A stretch of DNA of 64,000 nucleotides from Pseudomonas purpurea (lineage in GTDB: Bacteria > Pseudomonadota > Gammaproteobacteria > Pseudomonadales > Pseudomonadaceae). The position numbers and the translations under genes are program-made. Positions 42,205 through 52,395 of the stretch are shown piece by piece. A model generated the notes under the pieces. The model ran no database searches. It worked only from the letters and a program-made list of their open reading frames with translations, and was not told where the DNA came from. Each line of letters begins with the position of its first letter. Position 1 is the first letter of the stretch. Location of the stretch: assembly GCF_039908635.1 (NCBI RefSeq), contig NZ_CP150918.1, positions 4,108,001 through 4,172,000 of the forward strand, in the 5' to 3' direction.

Positions 42205-42424
42205 TGCCCGATATTTCTCTTTGCGCTGAAACGACCCTAAGTACGAACCGATATAACGGTTATAACTCGCAGCCGAAAATATTTTAAATACAGTCCTTTA
42301 CAGCTCGAATATGACACTACACTTCAACTCAAGCGGCTTGATCCGCTTCCGGCGAGCCTGAGTCGATTCACAGCTGCCAAGCCCCCTTCAGGTATCGCCG
42401 CCCACTTCGTGTTTCGAGGGCCTT

Positions 42425-42907
42425 ATGGGTATCGCCGCCAGCGAACTATGCCGTTATGTGATCCGCCCGACACTGATCTATCTCGGGCGCCACAGCCGGA
42501 CCGCCGAATCCCTTCTGCTGGGCATCGCCGCCAGTCAGTCCGCCCTGGGCTCAGCCCTGCATGACCGCCGTGGACACGGGCTCTACCGGATTGCCGAGCT
42601 TCGTCACCAGGCACTCTGGGACCATTACCTGGCACTGGACCCCGAGCGCGCGAGCCTGGTTCGCGGCCTGGCCAGCCAGCATGCTTTTTTGAGCGGGCCG
42701 CACCTGGAACTGACCGTCAACCTGCGCTACGCCACCGCCATCGCCTGGCTGCTGATAGAAGAACAGAACACCCCACTCCCTGAAGCAGACGACCTGCTGG
42801 GAATGGCAAGAATCTGGCGTCAAACATTCCAGCCCCAAGGCCGCTTGAGAGATTTCACCTGCGCCTGGCAAACCTGCGTTTGCCCCCTGAACGAACTCGC
42901 CTGCTGA
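42425..42907 (+). CDS. Conserved hypothetical protein
   Basis: A 160-residue, mostly helical cytoplasmic protein of unknown function with CRYVIRPTLIYLGRHS near the N-terminus, YRIAELRHQALWDHYLA in the middle and a Cys-containing C-terminus (CAWQTCVCPLNELAC). GAGGG precedes the ATG. It lies between the 74-residue gene and the FadL-type porin; a hypothetical gene in this position next to the porin also occurs in P. aeruginosa, as I recall. I cannot assign a function. Confidence 0.8.
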   Translation: MGIAASELCRYVIRPTLIYLGRHSRTAESLLLGIAASQSALGSALHDRRGHGLYRIAELRHQALWDHYLALDPERASLVRGLASQHAFLSGPHLELTVNLRYATAIAWLLIEEQNTPLPEADDLLGMARIWRQTFQPQGRLRDFTCAWQTCVCPLNELAC

Positions 42908-43052
42908 TCCGCCACTTTTTCAAGATCGCGCAAAAGACGCGAACCTGGTCGGATTGTCCTACAAAACCGCTCTAACTCAAGCGTTACAGCCTATAGCGCT
43001 GGAACGAAAATGTTGGTAATTTTCGCCCCGGTGATCACCAGGAGTTCTAATA

Positions 43053-44324
43053 ATGAAAAAAGTAATGCTCAAAACCACCCTTAGCCTCGCCGTGACGTTG
43101 GCATCCACGCAGATTTTCGCGAGTGGCTTTGCCATCAACGAACAGAGCATCAGTGGGATGGGCACTGGTTTTGCCGGGCGATCTTCTGTCGCCGACGACG
43201 CAAGCACAATTTTTGGTAACCCTGCCGGTATGTCCCGCATCAAGCGCGAACAAGCGACTGGCGGTGTCGCCATGCTCGACGCTCACACCGACATCAGCGA
43301 CGCACGTTCGCGCCCGAACAAAGGCACCAACGACGGCGACATGGTGCCGTTCATTGCCGTACCTATGGGCTACTACGTCAAGCCAATCGACGACCATTGG
43401 GCGTTCGGTATCGGTATGTACGCACCGTTCGGTCTCGTGACCGATTACGAAAAAGGCTTTGCTGGCCGCTACTTCGGCAGCAAGAGCGACGTTAAAGTCA
43501 TGACGCTGCAACCTACCGTCAGCTATGCCTTCAACGACAAGATTTCGATCGGTTTCGGCCCGACCATCAACCGTATCGACGGCACCCTGGAATCCAACCT
43601 GTCGATTACCCCGCGGGCGAATGACGGCAAGGTCAAGATCAAGGGCGACGACACCGCGCTGGGCTACAACATCGGCGTTCTGGCGCAGGTTACCGACAGC
43701 ACCCGTGTGGGCCTGACCTATCACTCGAGAGTGAAGTACAAGCTCGAAGGTGACACCAAGGTCAACTACAGCGTGCTTGCCGCCGCTGGCCTGAACCCGA
43801 GCCAGAAGTACGACGCCTCGCTGAAACTGCAAACCCCTGAGTCGGTAGACCTCTCGGTCACCCACGAACTCGACGACCAGTGGACAATCTACGCTGGTAG
43901 CACCTGGACCCGCTGGAGCCGCCTGGAAAACATCACCGTCGAGAACAAAGGCGTTCAGCCGCTGTTGAACGGTCAATTCGGCTCCATCACCGAAGAGCAG
44001 AACTGGCACGATACCTGGGCTCACGCCATCGGTGCCTCGTACAAGCTGAACAAGCAATGGGTACTGCGTACCGGTCTGTCGTTTGACCAGGCGCCGACCA
44101 ACAACGTCGACCGCTCCCCGCGCATCCCGACTGGCGACCGGACAATCTTCAGCCTCGGTGCTGGCTGGAGCCCAACGGACGACCTGACCATCGACGTCGC
44201 TTACTCCTACCTCAAGGAAGAAGCCGTCAAGGTCAACAACCACAACAACCGTGGCCAGAGCTACAACGCCAAGTATGAAAACTGGGCAAATGGTTTCGGT
44301 GTAGGTGCAACCTACCGCTTCTGA
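43053..44324 (+). CDS. OmpP1/FadL/TodX-family outer-membrane transporter
   Basis: A 423-residue outer-membrane beta barrel for uptake of hydrophobic compounds such as long-chain fatty acids. The signal peptide (1-24) ends at IFASG, and the mature protein begins with the family-typical GFAINEQSISGMGTGFAG hatch region, followed by ASTIFGNPAGM. It ends in YRF, the usual terminal Phe for barrel insertion. Ribosome site CAGGAG. It converges with the glutathione peroxidase gene on a shared terminator. Confidence 0.93.
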   Translation: MKKVMLKTTLSLAVTLASTQIFASGFAINEQSISGMGTGFAGRSSVADDASTIFGNPAGMSRIKREQATGGVAMLDAHTDISDARSRPNKGTNDGDMVPFIAVPMGYYVKPIDDHWAFGIGMYAPFGLVTDYEKGFAGRYFGSKSDVKVMTLQPTVSYAFNDKISIGFGPTINRIDGTLESNLSITPRANDGKVKIKGDDTALGYNIGVLAQVTDSTRVGLTYHSRVKYKLEGDTKVNYSVLAAAGLNPSQKYDASLKLQTPESVDLSVTHELDDQWTIYAGSTWTRWSRLENITVENKGVQPLLNGQFGSITEEQNWHDTWAHAIGASYKLNKQWVLRTGLSFDQAPTNNVDRSPRIPTGDRTIFSLGAGWSPTDDLTIDVAYSYLKEEAVKVNNHNNRGQSYNAKYENWANGFGVGATYRF

Positions 44325-44361
44325 TTCACTGCGAGCCCTGGCGGCTCGCCGCCTGAATTGA

Positions 44362-44399
44362 AAAAGCCCCGCTCTCTGATGAAGAGGCGGGGCTTTTTG
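44362..44399. terminator. Bidirectional terminator
   Basis: AAAAAGCCCCGC-ctctgatgaaga-GGCGGGGCTTTTT (spacing approximate) lies between the converging porin and peroxidase genes and has T-runs for both directions. Confidence 0.9.
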
Positions 44400-44410
44400 A
44401 TGGACGCCAA

Positions 44411-44962
44411 TCAGGGCTTGGAGGCCAGGGCCTTTTCCACGGCCTCGATGAAATCCGGGCTGTCGGGCTTGGTCAGGCTGGAGAAATTGGCAATCACTTG
44501 GCCCTGACGGTCGACCACGTATTTGTAGAAGTTCCATTTCGGCGCACTGCTCTGCTGCGCCAAGGCCTTGAACAAATGGACCGCATCGGCACCGCGCACT
44601 TTTTGCGGTTCGGTCATGGTGAAGGTCACGCCGTAGTTCACATAACAGACCTTGGCGGTCTCGGCACCGTCCCCGGACTCTTGCTTGAAGTCATTGGACG
44701 GCACGCCGAGCACCTCCAGCCCTTGGCCTTTATAACGCTGATAAAGCGCTTCAAGGCCTTTGAACTGAGGGGCAAAACCGCAAAAGCTGGCGGTATTGAC
44801 CACCACCAGCGGCTTGCCGGCAAAGCGCTGGCACAGATCGATGGATTCCTTGGCATGCAACTTGGGCAAAACGCCCGAAAGCAATGGCGGGCACTCGGCC
44901 GCCAGGGTTGAACCGGCCATGGCCAACAGAACAGCTGGAACGGCTAACCAGCGCATCAGCAT
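44411..44962 (-). CDS. Periplasmic glutathione peroxidase-family protein
   Basis: A 183-residue thiol peroxidase with a signal peptide (1-21, cleavage after TLA). The catalytic Cys61 is in [16 protein letters not shown], where related enzymes have Cys or selenocysteine. VLGVPSNDF and [14 protein letters not shown] supply the remaining active-site region (Trp/Asn). Export to the periplasm suggests protection of the envelope from peroxides, probably with thioredoxin-like reductants. Confidence 0.92.
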   Translation of the reverse strand: MLMRWLAVPAVLLAMAGSTLAAECPPLLSGVLPKLHAKESIDLCQRFAGKPLVVVNTASFCGFAPQFKGLEALYQRYKGQGLEVLGVPSNDFKQESGDGAETAKVCYVNYGVTFTMTEPQKVRGADAVHLFKALAQQSSAPKWNFYKYVVDRQGQVIANFSSLTKPDSPDFIEAVEKALASKP

Positions 44963-45031
44963 GTCGTACGTCCTTGATAGAAATCAGAGGGCGACGTTAC
45001 TCGCCCTTCCGCAGACCTCGCAAGCAGCGAT

Positions 45032-45154
45032 TCAGCAAACGCCCATGCCCAATTGCATCAGCGCCAGACCGCCCTGATGCCAGCCCCACCAGGCCAGCAC
45101 CAGCAGCAACGCGCCCAGGCTGGCCACGCCAAGCCACACCGCGACACGATTCAC
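45032..45154 (-). CDS. Small single-span membrane protein coupled to the MFS gene
   Basis: A 40-residue protein whose GTG start overlaps the MFS stop codon (GTGA). Nearly all of it is one hydrophobic segment with Trp residues (VAVWLGVASLGALLLVLAWW), and it ends MGVC. GGCGAG lies upstream. Too short to classify; the coupling suggests a partner or by-product of the transporter. Confidence 0.55.
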   Translation of the reverse strand: MNRVAVWLGVASLGALLLVLAWWGWHQGGLALMQLGMGVC

Positions 45155-46359
45155 GCCGCGCTCGCCTGCGCTTGCAGACGCGCCACCGGACGCTCGCGCA
45201 CGGGCCAGTTCAGGGCGGCCGCCAACAGGCTCAATAGAATCGCCACTTGCCATATCAAGTCATAGCTCCCGGTTCGGTCGTAGACCACCCCCCCCAGCCA
45301 GCCGCCGAGGAACGAACCCAACTGGTGGAAGAGGAAAACAATACCACCGAGCATAGAGAGATTTCGCACACCAAACAGCGTTGCCACGGTGCCGTTGGTC
45401 AACGGCACCGTCGACAACCACAGAAAGCCCATGGCCATACCGAACAGGTAGGCGCTGGTTTGCGTGACAGGCGCCCAAAGAAACAACCCGATGACCACCG
45501 CGCGCAGCAGGTACAAACCGGTCAACAGACGTGGCTTGGACATCCGCCCGCCGAGCCAGCCTGCGGTGTACGTACCGAAGATATTGAACAGGCCGATCAA
45601 TGCCAGCACCGTGGTGCCGACGCTGGCCGGCAAGTGCTGATCGACCAGGTAGGCCGGCAAATGCACGCCGATGAACACCACCTGAAAACCACAGACAAAA
45701 AAGCCGAACGCCAACAGCCAGAAACCGGAATGGGAGCAGGCTTCACGCAGCGCCTCGGTCAACGTCTGCTCATGACCCAGCACCGGCAGCGGCTTGTCCT
45801 TGAGCATGCTCACCAGCGGCACAATCAGCGCGACCAACAGACCGAGCACCAGCAATGCGCTCGACCAGCCCAGCCAGCCGATCAACCCGAGGGTCCCGGG
45901 GAGCATGGCGAACTGGCCGAACGACCCCGCCGCACTGGCGACGCCCATGCCCATGCTGCGTTTTTCCGGCGGTAGCGCGCGCCCCACCACACCCAGAATC
46001 ACCGAGAACGAAGTGCCCGACAGGCCGATACCGATCAACAACCCGGCGCTCAGCGACAACGTCACTGCCGAGTCGGACAAGCCCATGCACACCAGGCCCA
46101 CGGCGTACAACACGCCACCGACCAGCACCACTTTCGCGGCACCGAAACGGTCAGCCAACGCACCGGTAAACGGCTGCGCCAGCCCCCAGATCAGGTTTTG
46201 CAAGGCGATGGCGAAGGCAAATACCTCACGCCCCCAGCCGAACTGCGCGCTCATCGGCGGCAGGAACAACCCAAAGCCGTGCCGCACGCCCAATGACAAC
46301 GCAAGAATCAGCGCACTCCCAAGAAGCACCCAACCGCTGGTACGCCACATCGATGTCAT
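45151..46359 (-). CDS. MFS transporter
   Basis: A 402-residue twelve-span transporter. It has GVRHGFGLFLPPMSAQFGWGREVF in helix 1-2, LADRFGAAKVVLVGG as the MFS loop-2 motif, and a second-half DRTGSY segment. It resembles the OFA/monocarboxylate-like MFS group. The start at 46359 is set by GGAGA upstream; longer in-frame starts are poorly supported. It follows the MarR gene by 79 bases, with a MarR-type operator between them, so export or import of the regulator's ligand is plausible. Confidence 0.88.
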   Translation of the reverse strand: MTSMWRTSGWVLLGSALILALSLGVRHGFGLFLPPMSAQFGWGREVFAFAIALQNLIWGLAQPFTGALADRFGAAKVVLVGGVLYAVGLVCMGLSDSAVTLSLSAGLLIGIGLSGTSFSVILGVVGRALPPEKRSMGMGVASAAGSFGQFAMLPGTLGLIGWLGWSSALLVLGLLVALIVPLVSMLKDKPLPVLGHEQTLTEALREACSHSGFWLLAFGFFVCGFQVVFIGVHLPAYLVDQHLPASVGTTVLALIGLFNIFGTYTAGWLGGRMSKPRLLTGLYLLRAVVIGLFLWAPVTQTSAYLFGMAMGFLWLSTVPLTNGTVATLFGVRNLSMLGGIVFLFHQLGSFLGGWLGGVVYDRTGSYDLIWQVAILLSLLAAALNWPVRERPVARLQAQASAA

Positions 46360-46374
46360 TTTTATTCTCCAGTC

Positions 46375-46390
46375 GCGGGTATATACCCGC
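46375..46390. promoter_or_regulatory. MarR-type operator before the MFS gene
   Basis: GCGGGTATATACCCGC is a perfect 16-bp palindrome 16 bases upstream of the MFS start. A near-identical copy lies before the MarR gene, so both are probably bound by that regulator. Confidence 0.7.
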
Positions 46391-46438
46391 TTGAGCTCGG
46401 ACTTAAATTCGGGCTTACGTTTGGAAAGGCCCGCCACC

Positions 46439-46843
46439 TCAGGCGAGTTCGTCCAGCAAGGCCAGCAAGGTTGCACGCTTCTCGGCACCCAAACGATCGA
46501 TCAAGCGCTGCTGCGCCGCTTCCCAGGCAGGCAACGCCGCCGCGAGACGCTCGCTTCCGGCCTGGGTCAGTTGCACGATGCGGTTGCGCTGGTCTTCACC
46601 TTCGACCAGCAGCACCAGCCCCTCGCCTTCCAGTACCCGGAGGTTGCGCCCCAACGTGCTGCGATCCAGGCCCATGGCCTCAGCCAGGGTGGAAATGCTC
46701 GGCTGGTCCAGCCGCTGCAAGTTGCACAGCAAAGAATACTGGGCAACGTTGATCCCGAAGCCGTCGAGGGCGCCGTCGTAATGCCTGCTGACGCCACGGG
46801 CGGCACGACGCAGGTTGGTGCATAAACATTGAGAGGCAAGCAT
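46439..46843 (-). CDS. MarR-family transcriptional regulator
   Basis: A 134-residue winged-helix regulator: ISTLAEAMGLDRSTLGRNLRVLEGEGLV for the recognition helix and EDQRNRIVQLTQAG for the wing. The N-terminus has CLCTNLRRAARGVSRHYD, with two Cys that might sense oxidants. It sits upstream of the MFS gene on the same strand, and matching palindromes lie before both genes. Autoregulation and control of the transporter are inferred. Confidence 0.9.
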   Translation of the reverse strand: MLASQCLCTNLRRAARGVSRHYDGALDGFGINVAQYSLLCNLQRLDQPSISTLAEAMGLDRSTLGRNLRVLEGEGLVLLVEGEDQRNRIVQLTQAGSERLAAALPAWEAAQQRLIDRLGAEKRATLLALLDELA

Positions 46844-46846
46844 GGT

Positions 46847-46862
46847 GCGTGTATATACCCGC
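46847..46862. promoter_or_regulatory. MarR-type operator before the marR-like gene
   Basis: GCGTGTATATACCCGC differs by one base from the perfect palindrome at 46375-46390 and lies four bases upstream of the regulator's start codon. Confidence 0.65.
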
Positions 46863-46924
46863 GAGTCTGTTAAATCAAGTTACAGATTGAGAGCGATGGC
46901 GGCTGTAAATTCAAAAAATCACCA

Positions 46925-47656
46925 TCAGACCAACATCAATCCCACCAACACCGCCATCTCCAGCAACTCCAGCAACGCCCCCGCAGTATCGCCCGTCGTT
47001 CCGCCCAAACGCTGCAACATCACCTGCCGCAACCAGACAAACATCACCACCGCGATAACAATCGCCAAAACGCCGCCAAAACCGCCGATCAACGCACACG
47101 CCAACGCACTGATCGCCATCACCCACCACCCGGCCTTGCGCGGCAAATGATCGGCCAGCGCCTGCCCCAAGCCACCGGCGCGCACATACGGCGTGGTCAG
47201 GAACAACCCCAACAGCGCGGCACGGCCGATCAATGGAACGATGATCAAAACAACGCCGTGCCCCTGCTCGATCAACGCCAGCAACGCGGTGAATTTAAGC
47301 AGCAACACCAACACCAGCGTGACCACCGCAATCGGTCCGCTGCGCGGGTCTTTCATGATGGTCAATGTACGTTCGCGATCACCGAAACCACCAAGCCACG
47401 CATCGGCGCTGTCGGCCAGGCCATCGAGGTGCAAACCACCACTGAGCACCACCCACGCAGTCAGCAGCAAAGCGGCGTGCAACAACGGCGGCGTGCCGTT
47501 CAACAGACTGTTCAGCGCCCACAGCAACACGCCGAACAACAGCCCCACCAACGGATAGAACAACAGCGAGCGCCCCAATTCCCGAGGTTGCGGCATGCCT
47601 GGCAGACGAATCGGCAAACTGCTGAGAAATTGCAGGGCGATCCACAAGGGCAACAC
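46925..47656 (-). CDS. cobS: Adenosylcobinamide-GDP ribazoletransferase
   Basis: A 243-residue membrane enzyme (about six spans) that joins adenosylcobinamide-GDP and alpha-ribazole to make adenosylcobalamin (or its phosphate). The conserved acidic motif GLADSADAWLGG and MKDPRSGPIAV are present. It is the last gene of the cobalamin operon, two bases after the phosphatase gene. CobV is the Pseudomonas name. Confidence 0.93.
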   Translation of the reverse strand: MLPLWIALQFLSSLPIRLPGMPQPRELGRSLLFYPLVGLLFGVLLWALNSLLNGTPPLLHAALLLTAWVVLSGGLHLDGLADSADAWLGGFGDRERTLTIMKDPRSGPIAVVTLVLVLLLKFTALLALIEQGHGVVLIIVPLIGRAALLGLFLTTPYVRAGGLGQALADHLPRKAGWWVMAISALACALIGGFGGVLAIVIAVVMFVWLRQVMLQRLGGTTGDTAGALLELLEMAVLVGLMLV

Positions 47657-47658
47657 GT

Positions 47659-48234
47659 TCAGACCTCTTCCTTGAGCAAGCCTTGGGCGTGCACCTGCAA
47701 CGAAAATAGCGCCCCGTGAGCGACCTCGACATTGAGCAATTGCTCGCGGGGCAAGCCCCGCGCCTGCGCCAGCAACAAACGCATCACTCCGCCATGGCTG
47801 ACCAGCAACAACCGCTCGCCCGCATAGGCCTGATGCAGCCGCTCGACCGCCGCCAACACGCGTGCAGAAAACGCGATCACCGGTTCACCATCGGGCGGCG
47901 TGAAGCCGTAAGGATCAGCCCAAAACAGGCCCAGCGCCTCGGCGTCGGTTTCCATCAACGCCGCTGCGCTCTGCCCTTCCCAGGCGCCGAAATGCAGTTC
48001 TTGCAGATCGCGCTCAAGCTGCACCGGCACCCCAAGTTGCTCAGCCAATTCTTCGGCGAAGCGAGCACAACGCTGCAACGGCGAACTGACCACCCGATCC
48101 CACGGACCTTTGGCCATCACTGCCCCGCGCATCTGCTTCCAACCCTTGGCCGTGAGGGCGTCGTCGAGGCTGCCACGCAAGCCGCCACCCAGTTCGGTTT
48201 CACCATGGCGCAGCAGGTCCAGGCGCAAGGTCAT
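47659..48234 (-). CDS. cobC: Alpha-ribazole phosphatase-type histidine phosphatase
   Basis: A 191-residue phosphoglycerate-mutase-like phosphatase. The catalytic RHG lies at the N-terminus (LLRHGET, His10) and the second His in [13 protein letters not shown]. It removes phosphate from alpha-ribazole phosphate or cobalamin phosphate in nucleotide-loop assembly. ATGA overlap with cobT. Do not confuse it with the decarboxylase called CobC in Pseudomonas. Confidence 0.9.
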   Translation of the reverse strand: MTLRLDLLRHGETELGGGLRGSLDDALTAKGWKQMRGAVMAKGPWDRVVSSPLQRCARFAEELAEQLGVPVQLERDLQELHFGAWEGQSAAALMETDAEALGLFWADPYGFTPPDGEPVIAFSARVLAAVERLHQAYAGERLLLVSHGGVMRLLLAQARGLPREQLLNVEVAHGALFSLQVHAQGLLKEEV

Positions 48235-49286
48235 GCCGGGCGATCCGCCACAGCCGCTTCGGCAAAGGTCGCCATTTGCCCGTGCAGATCACACGCCAGT
48301 CGCAACAGCGGCACCGCCAGCGCGGCACCACTGCCCTCGCCCAGACGCAACCCGAGTTCGAGCAACGGCTCGGCGCTCAAGGCTTCCAACACATGGCGAT
48401 GACCAGGCTCGGCACCACGATGGCCGAACAGCAGCCATTCGCGGCAGGCCGGGTTCAGGCGCACCGCCACCAGTGCGGCCACGCTGCAGATGAACCCATC
48501 CACCAACACCGCCACGCCTTCCTGGGCACAGGCCAGGTAAGCCCCCACCAGCGCCGCAATTTCAAAACCGCCCAGGTTGAGCAACGTCTGTAACACGTCG
48601 CCGCGCTGGCCTGCGTGCAATGCCAACGCCCGCTCGATGACCTGAGCCTTATGGCTGACGCCCGCCGCGTTCAATCCGGTGCCCGGCCCGGTCATGTTGA
48701 CCACGGGGCAATCAAGCAGCGCGCACGCCACGGCACTGGCGGCCGTGGTGTTGCCAATGCCCATCTCGCCGCCGATAAACAGCTCCGCACCCTCTGCGAT
48801 TGCCCGATGCACGCTGTCGCGACCGGCCTGCAAGGCTTGCTCGCCCTGGCGCCGAGTCATCGCCGGGGCATGGACGAAGTTCGCCGTACCGGGACCGATA
48901 TTCAGATGACGCACACCCGGCAGGCTCAACGACGGTGTCACCGTGCCGAGGTCGACCACTTCCAGGCGCGCCTCCAGTTGCCGTGCCAACACACTGATGG
49001 CCGCGCCGCCACTGACGAAGTTGTGCAGCATCTGCCCGGTCACTTCCTGGGGAAACGCTGACACACCTTCCGCGACCACTCCGTGATCACCGGCGAAAAT
49101 CGCAATCCACAGCTGATTCAGGCTCGGCTTGACCCGCCCCTGCAATCCCGCCAATTGCACCGCCACCGCTTCGAGCTGCCCCAGCGAGCCTGCCGGCTTG
49201 GTCAGCTGTTGCTGACGGGCCGCCGCTTGCGCGTGGGCCTCGGCGTTGATCGGCTTGCACGGGTTCAGCCACCAGGAGTCAGTCAT
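48231..49286 (-). CDS. cobT: Nicotinate-nucleotide-dimethylbenzimidazole phosphoribosyltransferase
   Basis: A 351-residue enzyme that makes alpha-ribazole phosphate from dimethylbenzimidazole and nicotinate mononucleotide. Visible family motifs are [34 protein letters not shown] and [16 protein letters not shown], with the catalytic Glu in [12 protein letters not shown] near residue 320. The start at 49286 is set by the ATGA overlap with cobU. Confidence 0.94.
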   Translation of the reverse strand: MTDSWWLNPCKPINAEAHAQAAARQQQLTKPAGSLGQLEAVAVQLAGLQGRVKPSLNQLWIAIFAGDHGVVAEGVSAFPQEVTGQMLHNFVSGGAAISVLARQLEARLEVVDLGTVTPSLSLPGVRHLNIGPGTANFVHAPAMTRRQGEQALQAGRDSVHRAIAEGAELFIGGEMGIGNTTAASAVACALLDCPVVNMTGPGTGLNAAGVSHKAQVIERALALHAGQRGDVLQTLLNLGGFEIAALVGAYLACAQEGVAVLVDGFICSVAALVAVRLNPACREWLLFGHRGAEPGHRHVLEALSAEPLLELGLRLGEGSGAALAVPLLRLACDLHGQMATFAEAAVADRPA

Positions 49287-49804
49287 AACGCAGTTCCTTT
49301 CAAAGTCAGGGGCAGGCCGGCGACGGTCAACACAACGCGTTGACAGCGCTCGGCCAGGGCTTGATGCAACCAACCGGCTTCATCGACATAACGGCGAGTC
49401 AATTCGCCCAGCGGCACGACACCCATACCGGTCTCGTTGCTGACAAAAATGATTTCCCCCGGCAGCGCCGCCAGGCAATCCAGCAGGGCTTCACGTTCCT
49501 GCGCCAGACGCTCGGGGTTGTCGAGCATCAGCAGGTTGGTCAGCCACAACGTCAGGCAGTCCACCAGCAGGCAATGCTCGGCGCGTGCGGTTTCGCGCAG
49601 CACGCGGGCCAGTTCCAGCGGTTCTTCGATAAGCGCCCACGCAGCCGGACGACGCTCGCGGTGATGGGCCACCCGCGCATTCATTTCGCCGTCCAGCGGC
49701 TGGCTGGTGGCGATGTACGTCACCGCCAGACCGCTGTCGGACGCAAGTTTTTCAGCCAGGCGACTCTTGCCGGAGCGGGCACCACCAAGGATCAGTTGCA
49801 GCAT
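49283..49804 (-). CDS. cobU: Adenosylcobinamide kinase / guanylyltransferase
   Basis: A 173-residue bifunctional enzyme that phosphorylates and guanylates adenosylcobinamide. The P-loop GGARSGKS spans residues 6-13, the guanylated His lies in [11 protein letters not shown], and [12 protein letters not shown] and [10 protein letters not shown] complete the signature. The start at 49804 gives the canonical [19 protein letters not shown] separates it from cobQ upstream. Confidence 0.94.
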   Translation of the reverse strand: MLQLILGGARSGKSRLAEKLASDSGLAVTYIATSQPLDGEMNARVAHHRERRPAAWALIEEPLELARVLRETARAEHCLLVDCLTLWLTNLLMLDNPERLAQEREALLDCLAALPGEIIFVSNETGMGVVPLGELTRRYVDEAGWLHQALAERCQRVVLTVAGLPLTLKGTAL

Positions 49805-49842
49805 GAAGGTATCCTGAAAAATATTCGGTGAGGCAACTCGCC

Positions 49843-49938
49843 TATTCGCGGGCAAGCCCGCTCCCACAGTTGATCTCGAATGAACACAAATTTTGAATAC
49901 GCCTCGTAACCCTGTGGGAGCGGGCTTGCCCGCGAATG
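49843..49938. repeat. REPIN inside the cobalamin operon
   Basis: ATTCGCGGGCAAGCCCGCTC (49843-49862) and the inverse GAGCGGGCTTGCCCGCGAAT (49918-49937), in the 150-base gap between cobQ and cobU. It could alter expression of cobU-cobT-cobC-cobS relative to the upstream genes. Confidence 0.88.
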
Positions 49939-49954
49939 CGTCCTCAAAACCACC

Positions 49955-51406
49955 TCAAAACCCACAGAGTTCACGTAACAGCCCGGTGTCCAGGTGCTTC
50001 TCCACCAAGTCCGCCAACCGCTCGATATCACGCTCGCGCAGGGCGTGATAATCGACCTCCTGCACGTTCTGCAAACCGGCCCAGCGCAACAGCGCGCTGC
50101 ACGCGGGCGCCGACTCGAACACGCCATGCAGGTACGTGCCGAACACCTGCCCGTCCGCGCTGTGTGCGCCGTCGCTGCGACCGTCATCCAGCAGCACCGC
50201 CGCGTGTTCCAGCGCCGGCCCGGTGGTCACGCCAGCGTGAATTTCATAGCCGCTGACCTCAGCGTTTTCCAGGGCCAGACGCCCGCGCACGTTGCGCAAC
50301 TGCTTCTCTTCTTCAAGCACCGTTTCGAACGCCAGCAACCCCAGACCGGCACTGGAACCCGGCGCGCCTTCCAGCCCCAACGGGTCGTGCAACTGCTCGC
50401 CGAGCATTTGCAAACCGCCGCAGATGCCCAACAGTTTTCCGCCGTAACGCAGATGCCGGGTGATCGCACTGTCCCACCCATTGGCCCGCAGATATGCAAG
50501 GTCGCTGCGCACACTTTTTGAACCGGGAAGGATCATCAGGTCAGCAGGCGGGATCGGCTGGCCAGGCCCGACAAATTGCAGATTGACCTGCGGGTGCAGG
50601 CGCAACGGATCAAAGTCGGTGTGGTTGCTGATGCGCGGCAGCACCGGCACCACGACGTTCAGCACCTGCTCGGCTTTGTCGGTCTGGCGCTGGTCGATGC
50701 CGTCCTCGGCTTCCAGGTGCAAATCCATCACATAAGGCAACACGCCAATCACCGGTTTGCCGGTGCGCGCCTCGAGCCAGTCGAGGCCCGGTTGCAGCAA
50801 GGCAATGTCACCGCGAAAACGGTTGATGATGAACCCCTTGACCCGCGCCTGCTCGCTGGCCGACAACAGCTCCAGGGTGCCGACCAAATGGGCAAAGACA
50901 CCGCCGCGATTGATGTCGGCGATCAATATCACCGGGCAATCCACCGCTTCGGCAAAGCCCATGTTGGCGATGTCACCGGCTCGCAGATTGATCTCGGCCG
51001 GCGAGCCCGCGCCTTCAACCATGACCACCGGATACGCCGCGCTCAGGCGTTGATGGGACGCCAACACCGCTTGCATGGCGATGGCTTTGTAGTCGTGATA
51101 GGCGACTGCGTTCATCGTGGTCACGGCGCGGCCATGGATGATCACTTGCGCGCCCGTGTCACTGTTGGGCTTGAGCAGCACCGGGTTCATGTCAGTGTGC
51201 GGCTCAAGGTTCGCCGCCTGCGCCTGCACGGCCTGCGCCCGGCCGATCTCGCCACCGTCGGCGGTCACCGCACTGTTGAGCGCCATGTTTTGCGGCTTGA
51301 ACGGCACCACGCTGACACCCTCACGGCTCAGCCAGCGGCACAGCGCCGTCACCAGCGTACTTTTGCCTGCATCGGAAGTGGTGCCCTGCACCATCAGCGT
51401 GCTCAT
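49955..51406 (-). CDS. cobQ: Cobyric acid synthase
   Basis: A 483-residue glutamine-dependent amidase that amidates four carboxyls of adenosylcobyrinic acid a,c-diamide. It has an N-terminal ATPase domain ([18 protein letters not shown]-loop-like; [22 protein letters not shown]) and a C-terminal class I amidotransferase with nucleophile Cys in [10 protein letters not shown] (about 333) and His in YLHGVFES. Overlaps the decarboxylase gene by four bases. Confidence 0.95.
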   Translation of the reverse strand: MSTLMVQGTTSDAGKSTLVTALCRWLSREGVSVVPFKPQNMALNSAVTADGGEIGRAQAVQAQAANLEPHTDMNPVLLKPNSDTGAQVIIHGRAVTTMNAVAYHDYKAIAMQAVLASHQRLSAAYPVVMVEGAGSPAEINLRAGDIANMGFAEAVDCPVILIADINRGGVFAHLVGTLELLSASEQARVKGFIINRFRGDIALLQPGLDWLEARTGKPVIGVLPYVMDLHLEAEDGIDQRQTDKAEQVLNVVVPVLPRISNHTDFDPLRLHPQVNLQFVGPGQPIPPADLMILPGSKSVRSDLAYLRANGWDSAITRHLRYGGKLLGICGGLQMLGEQLHDPLGLEGAPGSSAGLGLLAFETVLEEEKQLRNVRGRLALENAEVSGYEIHAGVTTGPALEHAAVLLDDGRSDGAHSADGQVFGTYLHGVFESAPACSALLRWAGLQNVQEVDYHALRERDIERLADLVEKHLDTGLLRELCGF

Positions 51407-52395
51407 GGAACATCCTTGCGGTAGGCCGCGAACGCCTCGTCGAGGCGCAGCCAGTCGGCTTCATCGGCCGGCAAGCCGAAACGCAGACTGCTGTTGTGGG
51501 GGAACAGACGCAGCAAAATGCCGCGTGTGGCCATGAATTCGTGAAGCTGCCCGGCGCGGTCGGTGATCAACCACTGGAACAACGCACACCCGCCCTGCGG
51601 CTTGAAGCCGTAGCGCTCAAGGAGCAACGCCAGGCGCTGGCTCGCCGCCTCGCTGCGCTGGCGTTGTTGTGCGTGCCCGGCGGTATCGCGCAAACACACC
51701 TGCCCCAGAATCCGCGTCGGCCCACTGACCGCCCACGGCCCGACTTGCTCGGCCAGCAATTTGAGCAACTTGCGTTCGGCCAACACAAACCCCAAACGAA
51801 CGCCGGCCAGACCAAAGAACTTGCCGAACGAGCGCAAAATAATCAGCCCGACTTTGTTCGCATGGGCAGACAAGCTCAGGTGCGGAGTGTTGTCCATAAA
51901 GGCTTCGTCGACCACCAGCCAGCCGCCGCGCTGGGCCAGCCGTGCGTGCCAGTCGAGCAAACGCTCCGGGGTCAGGCTCAGGCCCGTCGGGTTGTTCGGG
52001 TTGACGACCACCAGCACGTCGAGGCTGTCGAGAAAGAAGTCGACTTCCTGTTCCGTCACTTCGCGAACGATGTAGCCACTGCGGCGCCAGGCTTCGGCGT
52101 GCTCGGCGTAACACGGCGACAGCACGCCCACCTTGCCGGCGCGACGCAAACGCGGCAGCAACTGGATCGCGGCTTGCGAGCCCGCCACCGGCAACACTTG
52201 GGGCGCGCCGTAGTACTCGCAAGCGGCCTGCTCCAGGCCATCGTCGGTTTCCGGCAAGCGGGCCCAGGCTCGCAGCGGGATCTCCGGGATCGGCCACGGC
52301 CAGGGCGCGAGGCCGCTGGACAGGTCAAGCCAGTCGGCTTCGGCGATGCCATAGGTGAGCGCCGCCTTGCGCAAACGGCCACCGTGCTCAAGCAT
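51403..52395 (-). CDS. cobD: L-threonine-O-3-phosphate decarboxylase (PLP)
   Basis: A 330-residue aminotransferase-fold enzyme producing aminopropanol phosphate for the lower-ligand linker. The PLP Lys is K192 in [28 protein letters not shown] and VVDEAFMD bind the cofactor. Pseudomonas literature calls this gene cobC. The start at 52395 gives [12 protein letters not shown] and overlaps the end of cbiB by eight bases. Confidence 0.92.
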   Translation of the reverse strand: MLEHGGRLRKAALTYGIAEADWLDLSSGLAPWPWPIPEIPLRAWARLPETDDGLEQAACEYYGAPQVLPVAGSQAAIQLLPRLRRAGKVGVLSPCYAEHAEAWRRSGYIVREVTEQEVDFFLDSLDVLVVVNPNNPTGLSLTPERLLDWHARLAQRGGWLVVDEAFMDNTPHLSLSAHANKVGLIILRSFGKFFGLAGVRLGFVLAERKLLKLLAEQVGPWAVSGPTRILGQVCLRDTAGHAQQRQRSEAASQRLALLLERYGFKPQGGCALFQWLITDRAGQLHEFMATRGILLRLFPHNSSLRFGLPADEADWLRLDEAFAAYRKDVP

